Positions 24,343-35,059 of a DNA stretch of 64,000 nucleotides are shown here, one piece after another; within the stretch, counting starts at the first letter, position 1, and each line of letters starts with the position of its first letter. This DNA comes from Omphiscola glabra (lineage: Eukaryota > Mollusca > Gastropoda > Lymnaeidae). The notes below the pieces were generated by a model. That model made no database searches. It worked only from the letters and a program-made list of their open reading frames with translations, and was not told the origin of the DNA. The DNA is taken from the NCBI GenBank assembly GCA_964017045.1, contig OZ024807.1, forward strand, positions 7,180,481 to 7,244,480, in the 5' to 3' direction. The position numbers were made by a program, and so were the translations under genes.

Positions 24343-24752
24343 CCGCCTTTTCCTACGAGAGTAAGAATCTTGATACCTTACTTGATGACGGACGCTCATC
24401 AGAAACTTTAAAGTTTAGGAGTTCTTAAAAAATTGAAACTGGACAAGAGCCGCAAGACTCGTCTCGACAGTTTTAAAATAAATGCTTGTTTTTAAAAAAA
24501 ACGAACCAAACATACATGTTTTAAAGAGATGTTGATGACAAAGGAAATGTTTGCAAAAGTTTCGCACACAGGGTTTGGGATCATAACAGGATGCGACAAG
24601 CGGAGGGCTTCGTGAGACTTTAATCATGTGCGTCGGATCTTCCTCCTAATAATACGAAGAAGAAAAGGGGAAACAATTGAAATAAGTTGACTTGATTCGT
24701 TGAAAGGAACTCGTGCCAAGGTTTACAATCTTAAACTTTTGACATGCGCAAA

Positions 24753-24756
<4 letters not shown>

Positions 24757-24790
<34 letters not shown>
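24757..24790. repeat. Poly(T) tract
   Basis: An uninterrupted T run of about 34 bases. It may be the tail of a minus-strand retroposed sequence, but no element body could be identified beside it. Confidence 0.9.
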
Positions 24791-25119
24791 CTGTGTTAGA
24801 TAGGATACGGAAAAAATCACTTAAGAATCTTTTATTTATCATACCAAAAAAAAAATGGAACTCCATTTTTAATTACAAATTACATTTTCATTTTTAAGCA
24901 CATGCATAAATAATTCTTTCAAAAGGAAAAACATTTTTAAAGGAAAACAATTTAAGAAACGCAAGACATCGAAACGTATTTAAATCACAAAAATCAGCCA
25001 TCACATCCAATGGAACTTTACTCTTCTCGGTGGCAATACCTTCTTTAAGATTGGGAGGTGGGGGCGTAAGCTAGTAAATGGCTGATAGAATCATGACTCG
25101 CTGGGATCAGTGTGTTGCT

Positions 25120-25594
25120 GTTTGCTATTGTTGATGTTATTGTTAATGTTATTGCTGTTGTTATTGCTGTTTTTATTGCTGTTGTTATTGCTGTTGTCAT
25201 TGCTGTTGTTATTGCTGTTGCTATCGCAGATGTTATTGCTGTTGTTATAGCTGTTGTTATTGCTGTTGTTATTGCAGTTGTTATTGCTGTTGTTATTGCT
25301 ATTGTTATTGCAGTTGTTATTGCTGTTGTTATTGCTGTTGTTATTGCTGTTGTTATTGCTGTTGTTATTGCTGTTGTTATTGCTGTTGTTATTGCTGTTG
25401 TTATTGCTGTTGTTATTGTTGTTGTTATTGCAGTTGTTATTGCTGTTGTCATTGCTGTTGTTATTGCTGTTGCTATCGCAGATGTTATTGCTGTTGTTAT
25501 AGCTGTTGTTATTGCTGTTGTTATTGCTGTTGTTATTGCTATTGTTATTGCAGATGTTATTGCTGTTGTTATTGCAGTTGTTATTGCTGTTGTC
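25120..25594. repeat. 12-bp minisatellite with higher-order structure
   Basis: About forty units of gttattgctgtt. Marker variants (ctatcgcagatg followed by gttatagctgttg) occur twice, 252 bp apart, which is exactly 21 units. One large block of the array was therefore duplicated as a whole. All three plus-strand frames stay open, giving Val/Ile/Ala and poly-Leu translations that should not be annotated as proteins. Confidence 0.95.
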
Positions 25595-25719
25595 CGCCTC
25601 ATTAGTCATGAAATGTGTCTACCAAATCTCCAAGTGGTGAAAAAGAAACATTGGAGGGGTCATTCACAAAAAATCATCCCCCGCCCTCCCCCCTATATCT
25701 TTCAGAGGCGTGCCTGATA

Positions 25720-26440
25720 GTTCCATAGCAAATTCATGGAAACACGAAAATGTCAAAGACATTCTTATTATACAACTCTTACTCGCCCTATAAAAATGTC
25801 ATCGGAAACCTGACAACATTTTCGTCCAATCCTGTGGCCACTACACAAACGTTTGCTCAGCAGAGAATATAAATATATTTTCAAAGTTCAAAAAGACATG
25901 GAAAAGGTCTGTGCGATTTATTTATTTATTTTTATCTTATTTTTTGGGGTGGGGGTGGTAACCAGCCTCAGGTGCTACCATCGAAGGGTGCCAAAATAGA
26001 CATTTTTCAAACAAAATGTGTGTATAGATTTAAGTAAGGGGAGGGCTTGGTTAAGGCCACCAAAAATCTGACTTTTATCCGGGCGCAGCTTTTCTTTCCA
26101 AAGGCCCTAAGTAGAAAAACCGTTTGCCACTCGGCCCCCATTAAAAAATGTTTTCATCTTCGACTCCGGATCCTTATTTTTTTTTGGTCCGCCTGAAATC
26201 ATAAAATCTCCTAATATGGACAAAAACTTTTGTCGAATCTGTTCCAGCTTTAAATACATTTCATTCGGCACGATCATCCGTGTGTTTCCATTCCTGACTT
26301 GTCACATGGCGGAGCAGACTGTCTATTTTGGAGTTGAGTGATGGCGTCATGAATCAGGGCTATATTTAGCCTTCAAGCCCGCGATCTGACCGCCACGGGA
26401 AAGAAAAATGACATGTTGGGGGTGGGGGTGGGGGATGGGG
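25720..26440. other. 5' flank of the acidic-protein gene
   Basis: Unique and repetitive scraps with a G-rich stretch (ggggtgggggtggggg) just before the TATA box near 26420-26440. No coding exon recognised. Confidence 0.45.
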
Positions 26441-26459
26441 GCTCACGGGAAAGCTATCG

Positions 26460-26467
26460 TATAAAAG
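26460..26467 (+). promoter_or_regulatory. TATA box of the acidic-protein gene
   Basis: A consensus TATAAAAG lies downstream of G-rich boxes and about 225 bp upstream of a strong gtaagt donor (26694). The transcription start is expected near 26490. No other consensus TATA box stands in this position. Confidence 0.6.
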
Positions 26468-26489
26468 AAGATGTGCGCAAGACAACAGC

Positions 26490-26693
26490 GACGACAAAGG
26501 CAGAGTTGTAAGTTAGGAAGTTCAAGCTACCAGTAGCGGGAAGAAAAGAAGACAGAAGTTTGTTAGGATAAAAAAATTAGATAGACATCATAGAGTTTCG
26601 AGAAAATCGAGACAGGATTTTAAACCAAACGGGAAAAATAAAACGAAAACTCAGCAAGCCCTAGTTTTAGGACCTGAAGTCTTTACCTTACAG
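26490..26693 (+). other. 5' UTR exon of the acidic-protein gene
   Basis: A non-coding exon inferred between the expected start of transcription and the consensus donor cag|gtaagt at 26694. The partner acceptor is ttattttcag at 27543. Several stops and no suitable ATG agree with an untranslated exon. The 5' limit is approximate. Confidence 0.5.
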
Positions 26694-27021
26694 GTAAGTT
26701 ACGACACACGTCTTGACATACACATGTTTACATATTTTAGCATTCGTTGACCGAGATAGATGTCATATTAGGAATGGAATGGTCCATTTCTTTAACATGG
26801 ATATACACGTAATGGTCATTTCGTGGCATTACATGAAGTTGTGTTTGACCATGAATTTATCTTTGTCCACATAATAGATTATGTTTGTAAAGGGGCTCTA
26901 AATCTTTTTTAGCGGTGATTTCAAGACATTTCATTCCCCCCCCCCCCTCATCCGGGACATGGATAAAAAAATGTAATTAATAATAAATATGAAAACAACC
27001 CAGTTATGGTAGGTTCTAAAT

Positions 27022-27214
27022 CAGCGGTTCTCAACCTGTGGGTCGCGACCCCTTTGGTGGTCGAATGACCCTTTCCCAGGGGACGCCTAAGACCATCGGA
27101 AAACAAATATACAGTTATGAAGTAGCAACGAAAATAATTTTTGTGGATGGGGGTCGCGACAACATCAGGAACTATATTACAGGGTCGCGGCATTAGGAAG
27201 GTTGAGAACCACTG
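27022..27214 (+). mobile_element. SPIN-like hAT MITE
   Basis: Termini are cagcggttctcaacctgtgg and aaggttgagaaccactg. Inside are gggtcgcgacccctttgg, cgcctaagaccatcggaaaa, gttatgaagtagcaacgaaa and gggtcgcggcattaggaagg. Flanks ttctaaat and tcctaaat form an 8-bp target duplication with one mismatch. From memory this is close to the short non-autonomous SPIN hAT element, known for horizontal transfer among tetrapods and reported from an insect and a pond snail. Exact identity needs alignment. Confidence 0.85.
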
Positions 27215-27557
27215 TCCTAAATGGTTTGAAAACAAAAGTGACCATTTTGTTTTTATTTTGCTTTGTGTTTTTTCAAAAATTTCTGCGTCTCCTAGTTTCT
27301 CCTAGGACTGCCTCCACACCCCCCAGCACACCCCGGGGGTTGTGTGGGCCCCCCACTGGTTAAAGCTCCTGATATTAGAGGACATATTATCGTAAAATCT
27401 ACTGCATAAATATACTTTTGAGCTGGCACCTCTGGTTAATGGAACCTTTTTTTTTTATACTTTTGTTCTTCGATGGGACCAGGTTTATGGAAAAAAAACT
27501 CTTGGCGTCGAAGTTGACCCAGTCTGTTCTTGTTTATTTTCAGATCGACAGCTCACT

Positions 27558-27582
27558 ATGAACTCAAAATCAACCTGCCTGT
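27558..27582 (+). CDS. Acidic protein coding exon 1
   Basis: The exon follows tattttcag and begins untranslated at 27544. The ATG at 27558 gives MNSKSTCL, then one base of a split codon before gtaagt at 27583. The in-frame continuation in the next exon supplies the hydrophobic signal-peptide core. Confidence 0.75.
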
Positions 27583-30500
27583 GTAAGTACATGAACTATT
27601 CTAATAAGGCTTGTTCATTAGCATTAAACACGGGAATCTTTCTTGGCTTATTCCTTCAGTAAAGTTTAATTATATTACACCATGGAACCGGTTACTGTGA
27701 AGTCATGCAAAACTAGTTTAGAATCAGCCCCAAACCCCCTCCCCCCTCTTCCGACACCCTTTGACCTCCCCCTCCCACCCCCCAAAAATAACAATAAAAT
27801 AATTCCAGGAATATTTGGAATAGTCTTTTCAAAAACGACATCGTTATAAACACATGTCGGAATCATTCTTTCTTTTTGTTTTAACCGACTTGGACTCCAG
27901 CTTATGACGTCAGCTGTTCATTTTTTGTGCTGTTCAACCCTAAGGATCAATTCACACTAAGAATGCGTCCTGACCTGTACTGGCCAAGCTCAGTGTGTTT
28001 CTGCATGTGTTGTTCAAAAATATTAGGACCAATAGGCACTAAGAACGTGTCCTGACCTGTACTGGCCAAGTCGTCACTAGTTCAGTGTGTTTCTGCATGT
28101 GTTGTTCAAACATCTTAGGACCAATTGACACTAAGAATGTGTCCTGCCCTGGCCATGCAATGCAATCTCTAGTTCTCATATCAACTAACAGCTAGCCGCA
28201 ATGCGTCAGGGGATTAGCTTACTGCCACAATTCTTCATCATCATCAGTGGCGCTACAGCCCATGTAGGGCCCTGGCCTGCTCAACCACATCCTTCGATAC
28301 GGTTCGATCCAAGGCCTTCCGCCTCCATGTGCGAACCCTCAACTGGTGTAAATCCCTCTCCACACCGTCGATCCATCTCAGCCTTGGGCGACCAGTGAGT
28401 CGTCTCCCCCTAGGTTTCTGCCTGTATATCACCTTTGTTTCTCTATATTCATGCATCTTTTCAATATGTCCTGCCCAGCGCAGTCTGCCACAATTCTTCA
28501 CCGAATCCGTATTTAATCATTCATTCTCTCTATCCCAAACCCTCCAGTCAGCCTTCTCCTGGTCGTCGTCCACTCAGGGGTCATCGTCGACCCCAACGCC
28601 AGCGTCCAGACGTTTCTCGGCGTGCACAGATCGGATGACGTGGAACACGATTTCAGTGACGAGATCCACGGCGTGAACGATTTCCTGGAAGACATCTTTG
28701 ACGGCGACAGCCATGAATCGGGAAATCCCGTTTTTGGGGTCAATGTCCACAGCGCAGAACACGAGGATTCGAACGGTGACCTGAGTGATGATCACTCTAG
28801 AGATAATAGTAATCATGACGAAAGAGATGATTCGGGAGCACGTGATAATCATTCCAAAGACAACGATAATCATTCTAACGACGACGATAATCATTCCAAA
28901 GACAATGATAATCATTCCAAAGACAATGATAGTCATTCCAAAGACAATGATAATCATTCCAAGGACGATGATAATCATTCTAAAGACAATGATAATCATT
29001 CAAAAGACAATGATAATCATTCCAAAGACGATGATAATCATTCCAAAGACAATGATAATCATTCTAAAGACAATGATAAACATTCTAAAGACGATGATAA
29101 TCATTCCAAAGACAATGATAATCATTCCAAAGATAAAGACAATAAATCTAACGACAGCGATGATGATAACAAATCTAAGGACAGCGACGATAAGTCCGGG
29201 GACAACGACAGAGATAACAACCGCCGTTCAAGGCAAAGGCGTGTCCGCAAAGATAACAGCGATGAGGACAGTGACGATAAAGACAGGTCCGATGAGAAGG
29301 TGTTCAGAAAGTTGTTTAAAGCCAGAGGATATTTGGATGCGTTTGAGTCTTGGCGGGAAGCAGCGCGTGCAGCTCAAACTGGTGAGTTTTATCATGTTGT
29401 GTGGTTGGCAGCAGGTGGGTTTTATCATGTTGTGTGGTTGGCAGCAGGTGGATTTTATCATGTTGTGTGGTTGGCAACAGGTTGGATTTATCATGTTGTG
29501 TGGTTGGCAGCAGATGGGTTTTCTCATATTATTTGGTTGGCAACAGGTGGGTTTTATCATGTTGTGTGGTTGGCAACAGGTGAGTTTTATCATGTTGTGG
29601 GGTTGGCAATAGGTGGGTTTTTGATACTTTGTCTTCCTTTCGCCTGCGAGAAATCCAATCTTATTCTTCTCTTGTTTCGTGTCAGCAAGATATTTGCAAG
29701 CATTTTTTAATAAGAATTACAAAAATGCATTGAAATTAATCATGAACGTTATAAAAATGATGTGTAACAATCTATCTGTCTAAGTACCACGAGGAAGTAA
29801 TAATGAAAGTTTGATCCTGGTATTTCAGGCACATGTCCGCTGTACCCCGTCAAGGTGGAGACTGATACTATCACCATCACAACACTGAACGGTTGTCGAA
29901 TGTAAGTAAATTGTGTATTGTACCTGTGTAAGTTGGTAGAGCGGGATACAACACATTTGGAATACGAAAGAGTTACCATTTTAAAACTTAATTCAAACTT
30001 AACGTTGTTTTTTAAAATTTTAACACATAGATGAGGAAAACGTGACTGTAGACTCTGAGCAGTGGCTGAGCAATGGTAGGTTCCACCAGGAGCAGAACAA
30101 TATATTTTTTTTTCCGCCCCATCCACGCCAAGAAACTCTACAATAGTCCTCAATTGCTCCTCAATACATAGAAAAAAGTTATCGCTTGGGGGCGGCCAGC
30201 CCCACCATCACACCCAGTTACGCCTGTAACCTGTCGTCATATAAATATATAGTTGAATCCGAAGGTAGTTGAAAGATTGGCAAAATGACAGCAAGTTTGC
30301 ATTTCTGGCCGCTAAAATAAAACCGCCTTCTAGTTTTCTCTTTTTTTTTTCTCGACTTGACAACTTTGAAGTATGAATGTCCCACCTGGCATGTGCCGTG
30401 AATGGCTGATGATCATGGCTAGCTGCCGGCCTAGAGGTAATCCGTCACGTGACAAGACACAATGACCTGTCACTCGCTCAGGCACAGCGACCTGTCGTAC

Positions 30501-33480
30501 GCGCGCTCCGGTCTCCATAAACTGACATTATAATTTATGACATCGGCGAAGTTCATTTTTTTTTTGTATATCCATGTTTCGGGAAGACTGTTTCAAATGT
30601 ACCAAAAGTACACAAATATATGTGTGCAAACCTGTATATTTTAAGAGCTTGCTCACTTTAAAATGTACAGTTGATTCCTCACTTTAAAATGTTCAGTTGA
30701 TTCCTCACTTTAAAATGTATAGTTAATCACTCAATTTAGAATGTATAGTTGATTACTTACAGTTTACAACTGGGGTCAATAACATAGCAAAAACACAATC
30801 AATTCTGATGGCAAATCTAACAAACATTTAAGCCACTGCGTGTAGAATACAACAAACATAATAATCAATAATCGATGTATGCACTATCGGTAGAGAAATT
30901 ACATAAATTAATACTTTAAAAAAAATATTTCATTTATCTGCTGTGGTTTGGGTGAGTGGGCGAGTGGGTCAGTGTTTCCCGTACCCACTTTCCTGTTTCC
31001 CGTACCCACTGAGCTGAAACTGCATGGTGTCTTTGTTAATTTGGAAACATTTATATTTACATTTACAATTATAAAAACACGACTTGTTGGACGGCCCAGT
31101 TATGGCTGTTGAAACTCGTCACTCTACCGGGTAAGGGTTCTGTGAGTTTGGTGTAAGAGGTTGTGTTGTTGTAGAATAATGTCGTATGCTAGTTTGTTCT
31201 TAGGTGGTCTGTTAGTTGCGTCGCGATGTAGAAGAATATCGTTCGTCAGTTTGTTTTTAGTGGTCTCTTAGTTGATTTGGGATGTAGCAGAATATCGTTT
31301 CTGCTAGTTCAATACAAGGGTTCTGTTAGTTGAGTTGTGTTGTTACTTCAAAATGTTAACGGAAGGGTGGAAGAAGGGCAAACTTTGCTACACGATGTTG
31401 GCATTTAAAAAAAATACAAGACGCTTTCGAAACCGAAAGTTAAGATTTTAACATTTCCTCTAACTAATTCAGTAATTTTTAACCATTGTTCGTAAACATG
31501 ATGAGAATAATAAACCATTGCTAAAAAAGACTTTCCTCATTAAGTCCAATTCATTTATCATGTTCTAACAGAATCATACAGTTGAAAGGAGTCACAGTTG
31601 ACCACGTGCAAACAGTGCAGGACTCCTTGGCCAGGTAAGAATATCACCTGATTTAAATGTGGTGACGGTTCAGGGGGTTGGGGGTTTGAAAAATGGGTTG
31701 AGCAGGCTGGAGAGAGAGTCTTGCAGTGCTTCTAAAAAGATTTTACCACCCACCTACCGATGAACAACTAAAAATTATTTCGCCATAGACTTAGTTAAAA
31801 CAACCAACAACAAAAACGCATATGTTATTTAAGTATTTTGTTCTTTACTTTTAAAGCATATGTTAAAACACTTTTCTATTGTTTTTATAAAAATTCGAAA
31901 CAGTAATAAAAAATTATTATTTTTTTAAAATTCATTATTAAACATCTTAAAAAATAAAATGAGTTGATCTTTTGGCTGAACATGCGGAATGTAAAAAAAT
32001 ATGTCTGTGAGTAAAAATAGATTATGTGAAATGCTTCCTTTTGTTTAAATAATACTTTAATTACAAGACCGTAATCCTACCGAATTCGTAAGTCAATAGT
32101 TTAATACCCTTCAAATAAACATACGATTTATCTTCCTGTTTGTGTGTGCGTGTGAGTGTGAGTGTGTGTGCGTATAAACATATGATCTGGTAAATCTTTC
32201 ATGGTTTTTTTTGGTAATTTTCCCCCTTTATAACTTAAATAGTGCTTGATATACTGCTAAATAAAACTTTCGTACACGGATAATTTCTGGATCGAAAAGC
32301 ACGCGAAAAATGTGGACAGCGTAAGAGGAAGGAATCTTGACTCTTACGGCTGCTGAACTTACTTGAGGCAGTCTTGGGGACATTTAAAAACGTTATAAGC
32401 TCAAATACATTATAAGTAAGATTAATGTTTTCGTGAGGCAATCAGACATGAGATACATTTTTTTTTTTTAAAATAATCTTTTTTTTTTTACCCACGCCCC
32501 TCATAGACTGAGAATCTTTCCGAAATTTCAGACATTTAACGGGTGAAATATTTCATTAATACTTATTGCCAGACGAAGCCTATTATAAAAATAAAACAGC
32601 CACCACCCCCCGCACCCCCACACCCCGACGACTTGTTCACGAGATTAAACGAAACAAGGCTAAATAAGTTGAAATCCCTAATTATAATAAAATTGATTTA
32701 AGAAGCTGATGTTTCATAAGGATTTCGTCCCCCGCACTTTTTTTCCCCTCACTCCCTCTTCCTTTAGCAGAACGCGGATAGTAAGAATCTTACGTAAGAC
32801 ATTTTTAAGATCTCATATCGATGGATTTTAAACTTGGGGATCCTCAAACTACGGCCCGCGGACCAGTTCCAATCCCGCAAAGGGCCATTAATCCAGCCCG
32901 CTTGGCCTTCATAACAATATCTGGCCAGTAGAGACACATGTGGAACCGGACATTGCTCATCTTAAAATTCCTTTTCTAAAAAAATACTTTTAAGTTTGGT
33001 TTGGGTACATTTTATTTCATCGTTAAAAATACGAATTTTTTAAGTTATTTTTTTTTAATTTAAAAATGCGATATGTGCAAAGTATTGAGATGTGCTCTGT
33101 ATGCATATAATTGAGATATGTGCCGTGTGCATAGCATTAAGATAGGTGCAGTGATCATAGAATTGAGATGTATGCAGTGTTCATAGGATTGAGATATGTG
33201 CATTGTGTATAGAAATTGAGATGTGTGCAGTGTGATTAGAATTCGTTTAAGATTTCTTTTTCAAAATATAGTCCGGTCCTCGACATTGTCTTGGGGTCAA
33301 TGATCCGGCCTCTGACAGTGTCTGATAATACCGATCTGGCCCCTTGATTAAAAGGTTTAAGGACCACTGTTTTAAACGAATGAACAGAGTATATTCACTG
33401 AATCTTGTTTTATTTCCTCATCCTTCTTTCGTTACAGGACATCAAGAGCGGTATCGATATCGTACACATCCGATGACTGA
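27558..33480 (+). CDS. Secreted Asp/His-rich repeat protein with polybasic site (5 coding exons)
   Basis: Coding exons are 27558-27582, 28548-29381, 29829-29901, 31572-31634 and 33438-33480. All introns are GT-AG, the phases agree (1,1,2,2), and the sum is 1038 nt, or 345 residues. Residues 1-19 form a signal peptide (FSLLLVVVHSG core). Residues 35-108 are acidic. Residues 109-213 are about fifteen 7-residue units of the type NHSKDND. Residues 214-240 are acidic, then basic, ending in RRSRQRR, a furin-type site. Residues 241-286 are charged and helical (FRKLFKARGYLDAFESWREA). The C-terminus is a short module with only two cysteines (289 and 309) in TCPLYPVKVETDT and LNGCRII. The repeat would bind Ca2+ or other cations. 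A role in shell matrix, mucus or metal handling is inference only. I do not recognise a named family. Confidence 0.8.
27936..28165. repeat. Tandem repeat of about 90-100 bp in acidic-protein intron 2
   Basis: Two and a half copies containing aggaccaat..acactaaga, gtcctgacctgtactggcca and cagtgtgtttctgcatgtgt. Units differ by short indels. Confidence 0.85.
28238..28484 (-). mobile_element. 5'-truncated LINE 3' end with perfect 16-bp target duplication
   Basis: On the minus strand it encodes the C-terminus of a craft-like ORF2: RLRWAGHIEKM, RPRLRWIDGVERDL, WRRKALDRT and VVEQARALHGL, then a short 3' UTR and a gat-repeat tail. It is flanked by a perfect 16-bp direct repeat, ctgccacaattcttca (28222-28237 and 28485-28500), the hallmark of target-primed insertion. 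It ends only about 50 bp before the acceptor of the next exon, so it may touch the branch-point region. Intact duplication and open frame suggest a fairly recent insertion. Confidence 0.88.
28548..29381 (+). CDS. Acidic protein coding exon 2: signal core, acidic domain, repeats
   Basis: The acceptor is ccctccag and the donor is gtgagt at 29382. The frame gives SLLLVVVHSGVIVDP, then an acidic domain, the 7-residue repeats, the polybasic site and FESWREAARAAQT. The frame also stays open through the downstream 33-bp repeats to a stop near 29710, so an unspliced longer form is possible. Confidence 0.85.
28847..29161 (+). repeat. Coding 21-bp repeat of the acidic protein
   Basis: About fifteen units of 21 bp (cattccaaagacaatgataa pattern) encode NHSKDND-like heptads. 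His and Asp positions are almost invariant, while the sixth residue alternates N and D in a roughly three-unit rhythm. Confidence 0.93.
29382..29615 (+). repeat. 33-bp minisatellite grown from a splice donor
   Basis: Seven units of 33 bp, gtgggttttatcatgttgtg followed by tggttggcaacag. The first unit is the functional donor, reading gtgagttttatc. A unit near the end restores a perfect cag|gtgagt donor at 29580, exactly 198 nt (six units, 66 codons) downstream and in the same phase. No unit contains a stop in the coding frame. Confidence 0.95.
29829..29901 (+). CDS. Acidic protein coding exon 3
   Basis: The acceptor is gtatttcag and the donor is gtaagt from 29902. It joins in phase to give GTCPLYPVKVETDTITI and TTLNGCR. 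It holds both cysteines of the C-terminal module. Confidence 0.8.
30652..30756. repeat. 26-bp repeat
   Basis: Four copies of tcactttaaaatgttcagttgattcc-like sequence with few changes, in acidic-protein intron 4. Confidence 0.85.
31130..31340. repeat. Degenerate repeat of about 65 bp
   Basis: Three to four diverged copies carrying tgttagttg.gt.g.gatgta, gaatatcgtt and ctagtttgtt, in the intron before acidic-protein coding exon 4. Confidence 0.7.
31572..31634 (+). CDS. Acidic protein coding exon 4
   Basis: The acceptor is tgttctaacag and the donor is gtaaga from 31635. It encodes IIIQLKGVTVDHVQTVQDSL with matching phase 2 on both sides, an amphipathic strand/helix stretch. Confidence 0.78.
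32834..33369. mobile_element. hAT MITE with perfect 8-bp target duplication
   Basis: Ends are ggggatcctcaaactacggc and aaaaggtttaaggaccactg, flanked by ttttaaac on both sides (32826-32833 and 33370-33377). The interior contains a degenerate array of about 30 bp (attgagatgtgtgcagtgt) at 33075-33235. It ends 68 bp before the last coding exon of the acidic-protein gene. Confidence 0.85.
33438..33480 (+). CDS. Acidic protein coding exon 5 with stop
   Basis: A pyrimidine-rich acceptor (cttctttcgttacag) opens the last exon. It encodes TSRAVSISYTSDD and a TGA at 33478-33480. The 3' UTR follows. Confidence 0.75.
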
Positions 33481-34230
33481 ATGGCTGCATCCCATGCAAT
33501 AGTGTGATCGGAATCAACACTGCTACACCTGCTTGCTAACATTTTCGTAACGTCATTCCTAATCAAAGAAGTGCCCATAATACAACGAGAGACTGCAGTA
33601 GCGAGGTGACGCAGGAAAAAAACAATGTTAGATGTTTTGTGTTATAGATTAGGACAGGATACGACTTTATCAAGGCGAAAGGAATTTGGTTAAAAGGGAA
33701 GACAAATTATGAGGGCGTGCAAATGTTTCTACCATTCTCATATCAAATGGAACTGTTATTTCGGTTTTTGGATATTACATCTAAAAGAGGAATGAAATTC
33801 ATACTTTAACCTGACGTTTTGGTAACGTGAAAACCAAGCGGTATTGTTGAAAGTGGTGTATGTATATTGACAGGAACACTGTCAGAAGAAAAGAAAATAT
33901 CGAATTTGTAACGGGTTTACTTGCTAAGGGGGATGTATTGTAGCTTGATAATAATCAAGAAAACATGATGGTAAACATGATGGTAACCTCAAAGATATAT
34001 TGGATGTTGTGCTTGATTTAGATTTAGTTCTAGGAGTGTCCACAAAGTTTTGTTTATTCAATGGACCACACAAGAGGCTAGTCCATGAATTGAAGTGATG
34101 TTGGTGGGGGGGGGGGGGGATCAGAAACATTTAACTTTCTTGGTTATCAAATAGACCAAAAATTTTGTAATCGAATGTGTATGAATCTTATTGTGTTTTT
34201 CTTCAATAAAGCTTCAGCCGATATTTTATG
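33481..34230 (+). other. 3' UTR of the acidic-protein gene
   Basis: About 730-750 bases without coding signal, ending shortly after the AATAAA at 34205. A G run lies near 34107-34120. Confidence 0.6.
34205..34210 (+). promoter_or_regulatory. Polyadenylation signal AATAAA
   Basis: The hexamer lies in cttcaataaagcttcagcc, downstream of the final exon on the same strand. It is followed within 30 bases by T/G-rich sequence (ttttatgtgttattcc), a usual downstream element. Confidence 0.65.
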
Positions 34231-34609
34231 TGTTATTCCAAAAAGAATTTTTGTAATTTTCATTCCATTTGTCATGTGAATTTTAATGTAGACATTTAGA
34301 TCTTTTAATCTTTTTTTTTTTTGCAATGTTATCGACAATGTATTAACAGTAGGCTACAATGAAACCAAATTGTGCCAAACCCGGAAAGATAGATTTACCT
34401 AACAGCCGATAACAGTGTTATTACTTATATTGATAAATAAGCCATTGAAACAATTCCTTTCGTACAGGAGCTCAAGTAACGTGAACAGTTTTTTTTCTGG
34501 AGAGAATATCCTGTAAACTGGAACATGATTAACTTGGGTGTATACGATCCTTCAGTCAAGGTTTCTTCCAATAAGGCAATCCCATTTGGGGGGGGGGGGC
34601 AATCCAATT

Positions 34610-34735
34610 ACCCATAGCGCAGGTTTTTTTTGCTCATAGCCTTATCATTTTTGCTCATAGCCCAATTTTTTGTCTCCCTGTCCCATCAATTTGGCTCATA
34701 TCCCCATCATAATGGCTCATAGACCCATGTTTATA
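34610..34735. repeat. Degenerate gctcatagccc repeat, copy 1
   Basis: Imperfect units of about 22 bp with ttggctcatatcccc or tgctcatagcc. The same unit type forms the array at 51245-51470. Confidence 0.7.
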
Positions 34736-35055
34736 TTTTTGTACTGTGCCAAACTCAAACATTGCTTATAAAATTGTATTAATTAGACACGAACAATTTG
34801 TGCTCAAGTAGACGTTTCGGCACATGCCTTCATCATTACAACAAAACATTTAAATAATTTAAAAATTAAATTTGCATTATATATATATATGGATCCTACA
34901 TAGAAAATAGAAAAGAATCGGAGTGAGCGCAAAACCCAGAAAGAAAACAAAGTAAAGAAGAACGGAAAGGAAGTCTTATAAAAAGTTTGTAAGATGATCT
35001 TTGTAAATTGTGAGAAACTAAGCATGGGTCCAACAAAATTTCACGAGACGGAGCC
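34736..35055. other. Intergenic stretch
   Basis: A/T-rich sequence with a TA run near 34876. No gene or transposon ends recognised. Confidence 0.4.
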
Positions 35056-35059
35056 ATCC

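Noticed and set aside
25112..25717. A 201-codon open frame (Val/Ile/Ala repeats) and its poly-Leu and poly-Asn shadows
   Set aside because: It is the translation of a 12-bp repeat open in several frames on both strands, with no start context, splice signals or domain.
28574..28999. A 141-codon minus-strand frame over the acidic repeats
   Set aside because: It is a shadow of the 21-bp coding repeat of the plus-strand gene.
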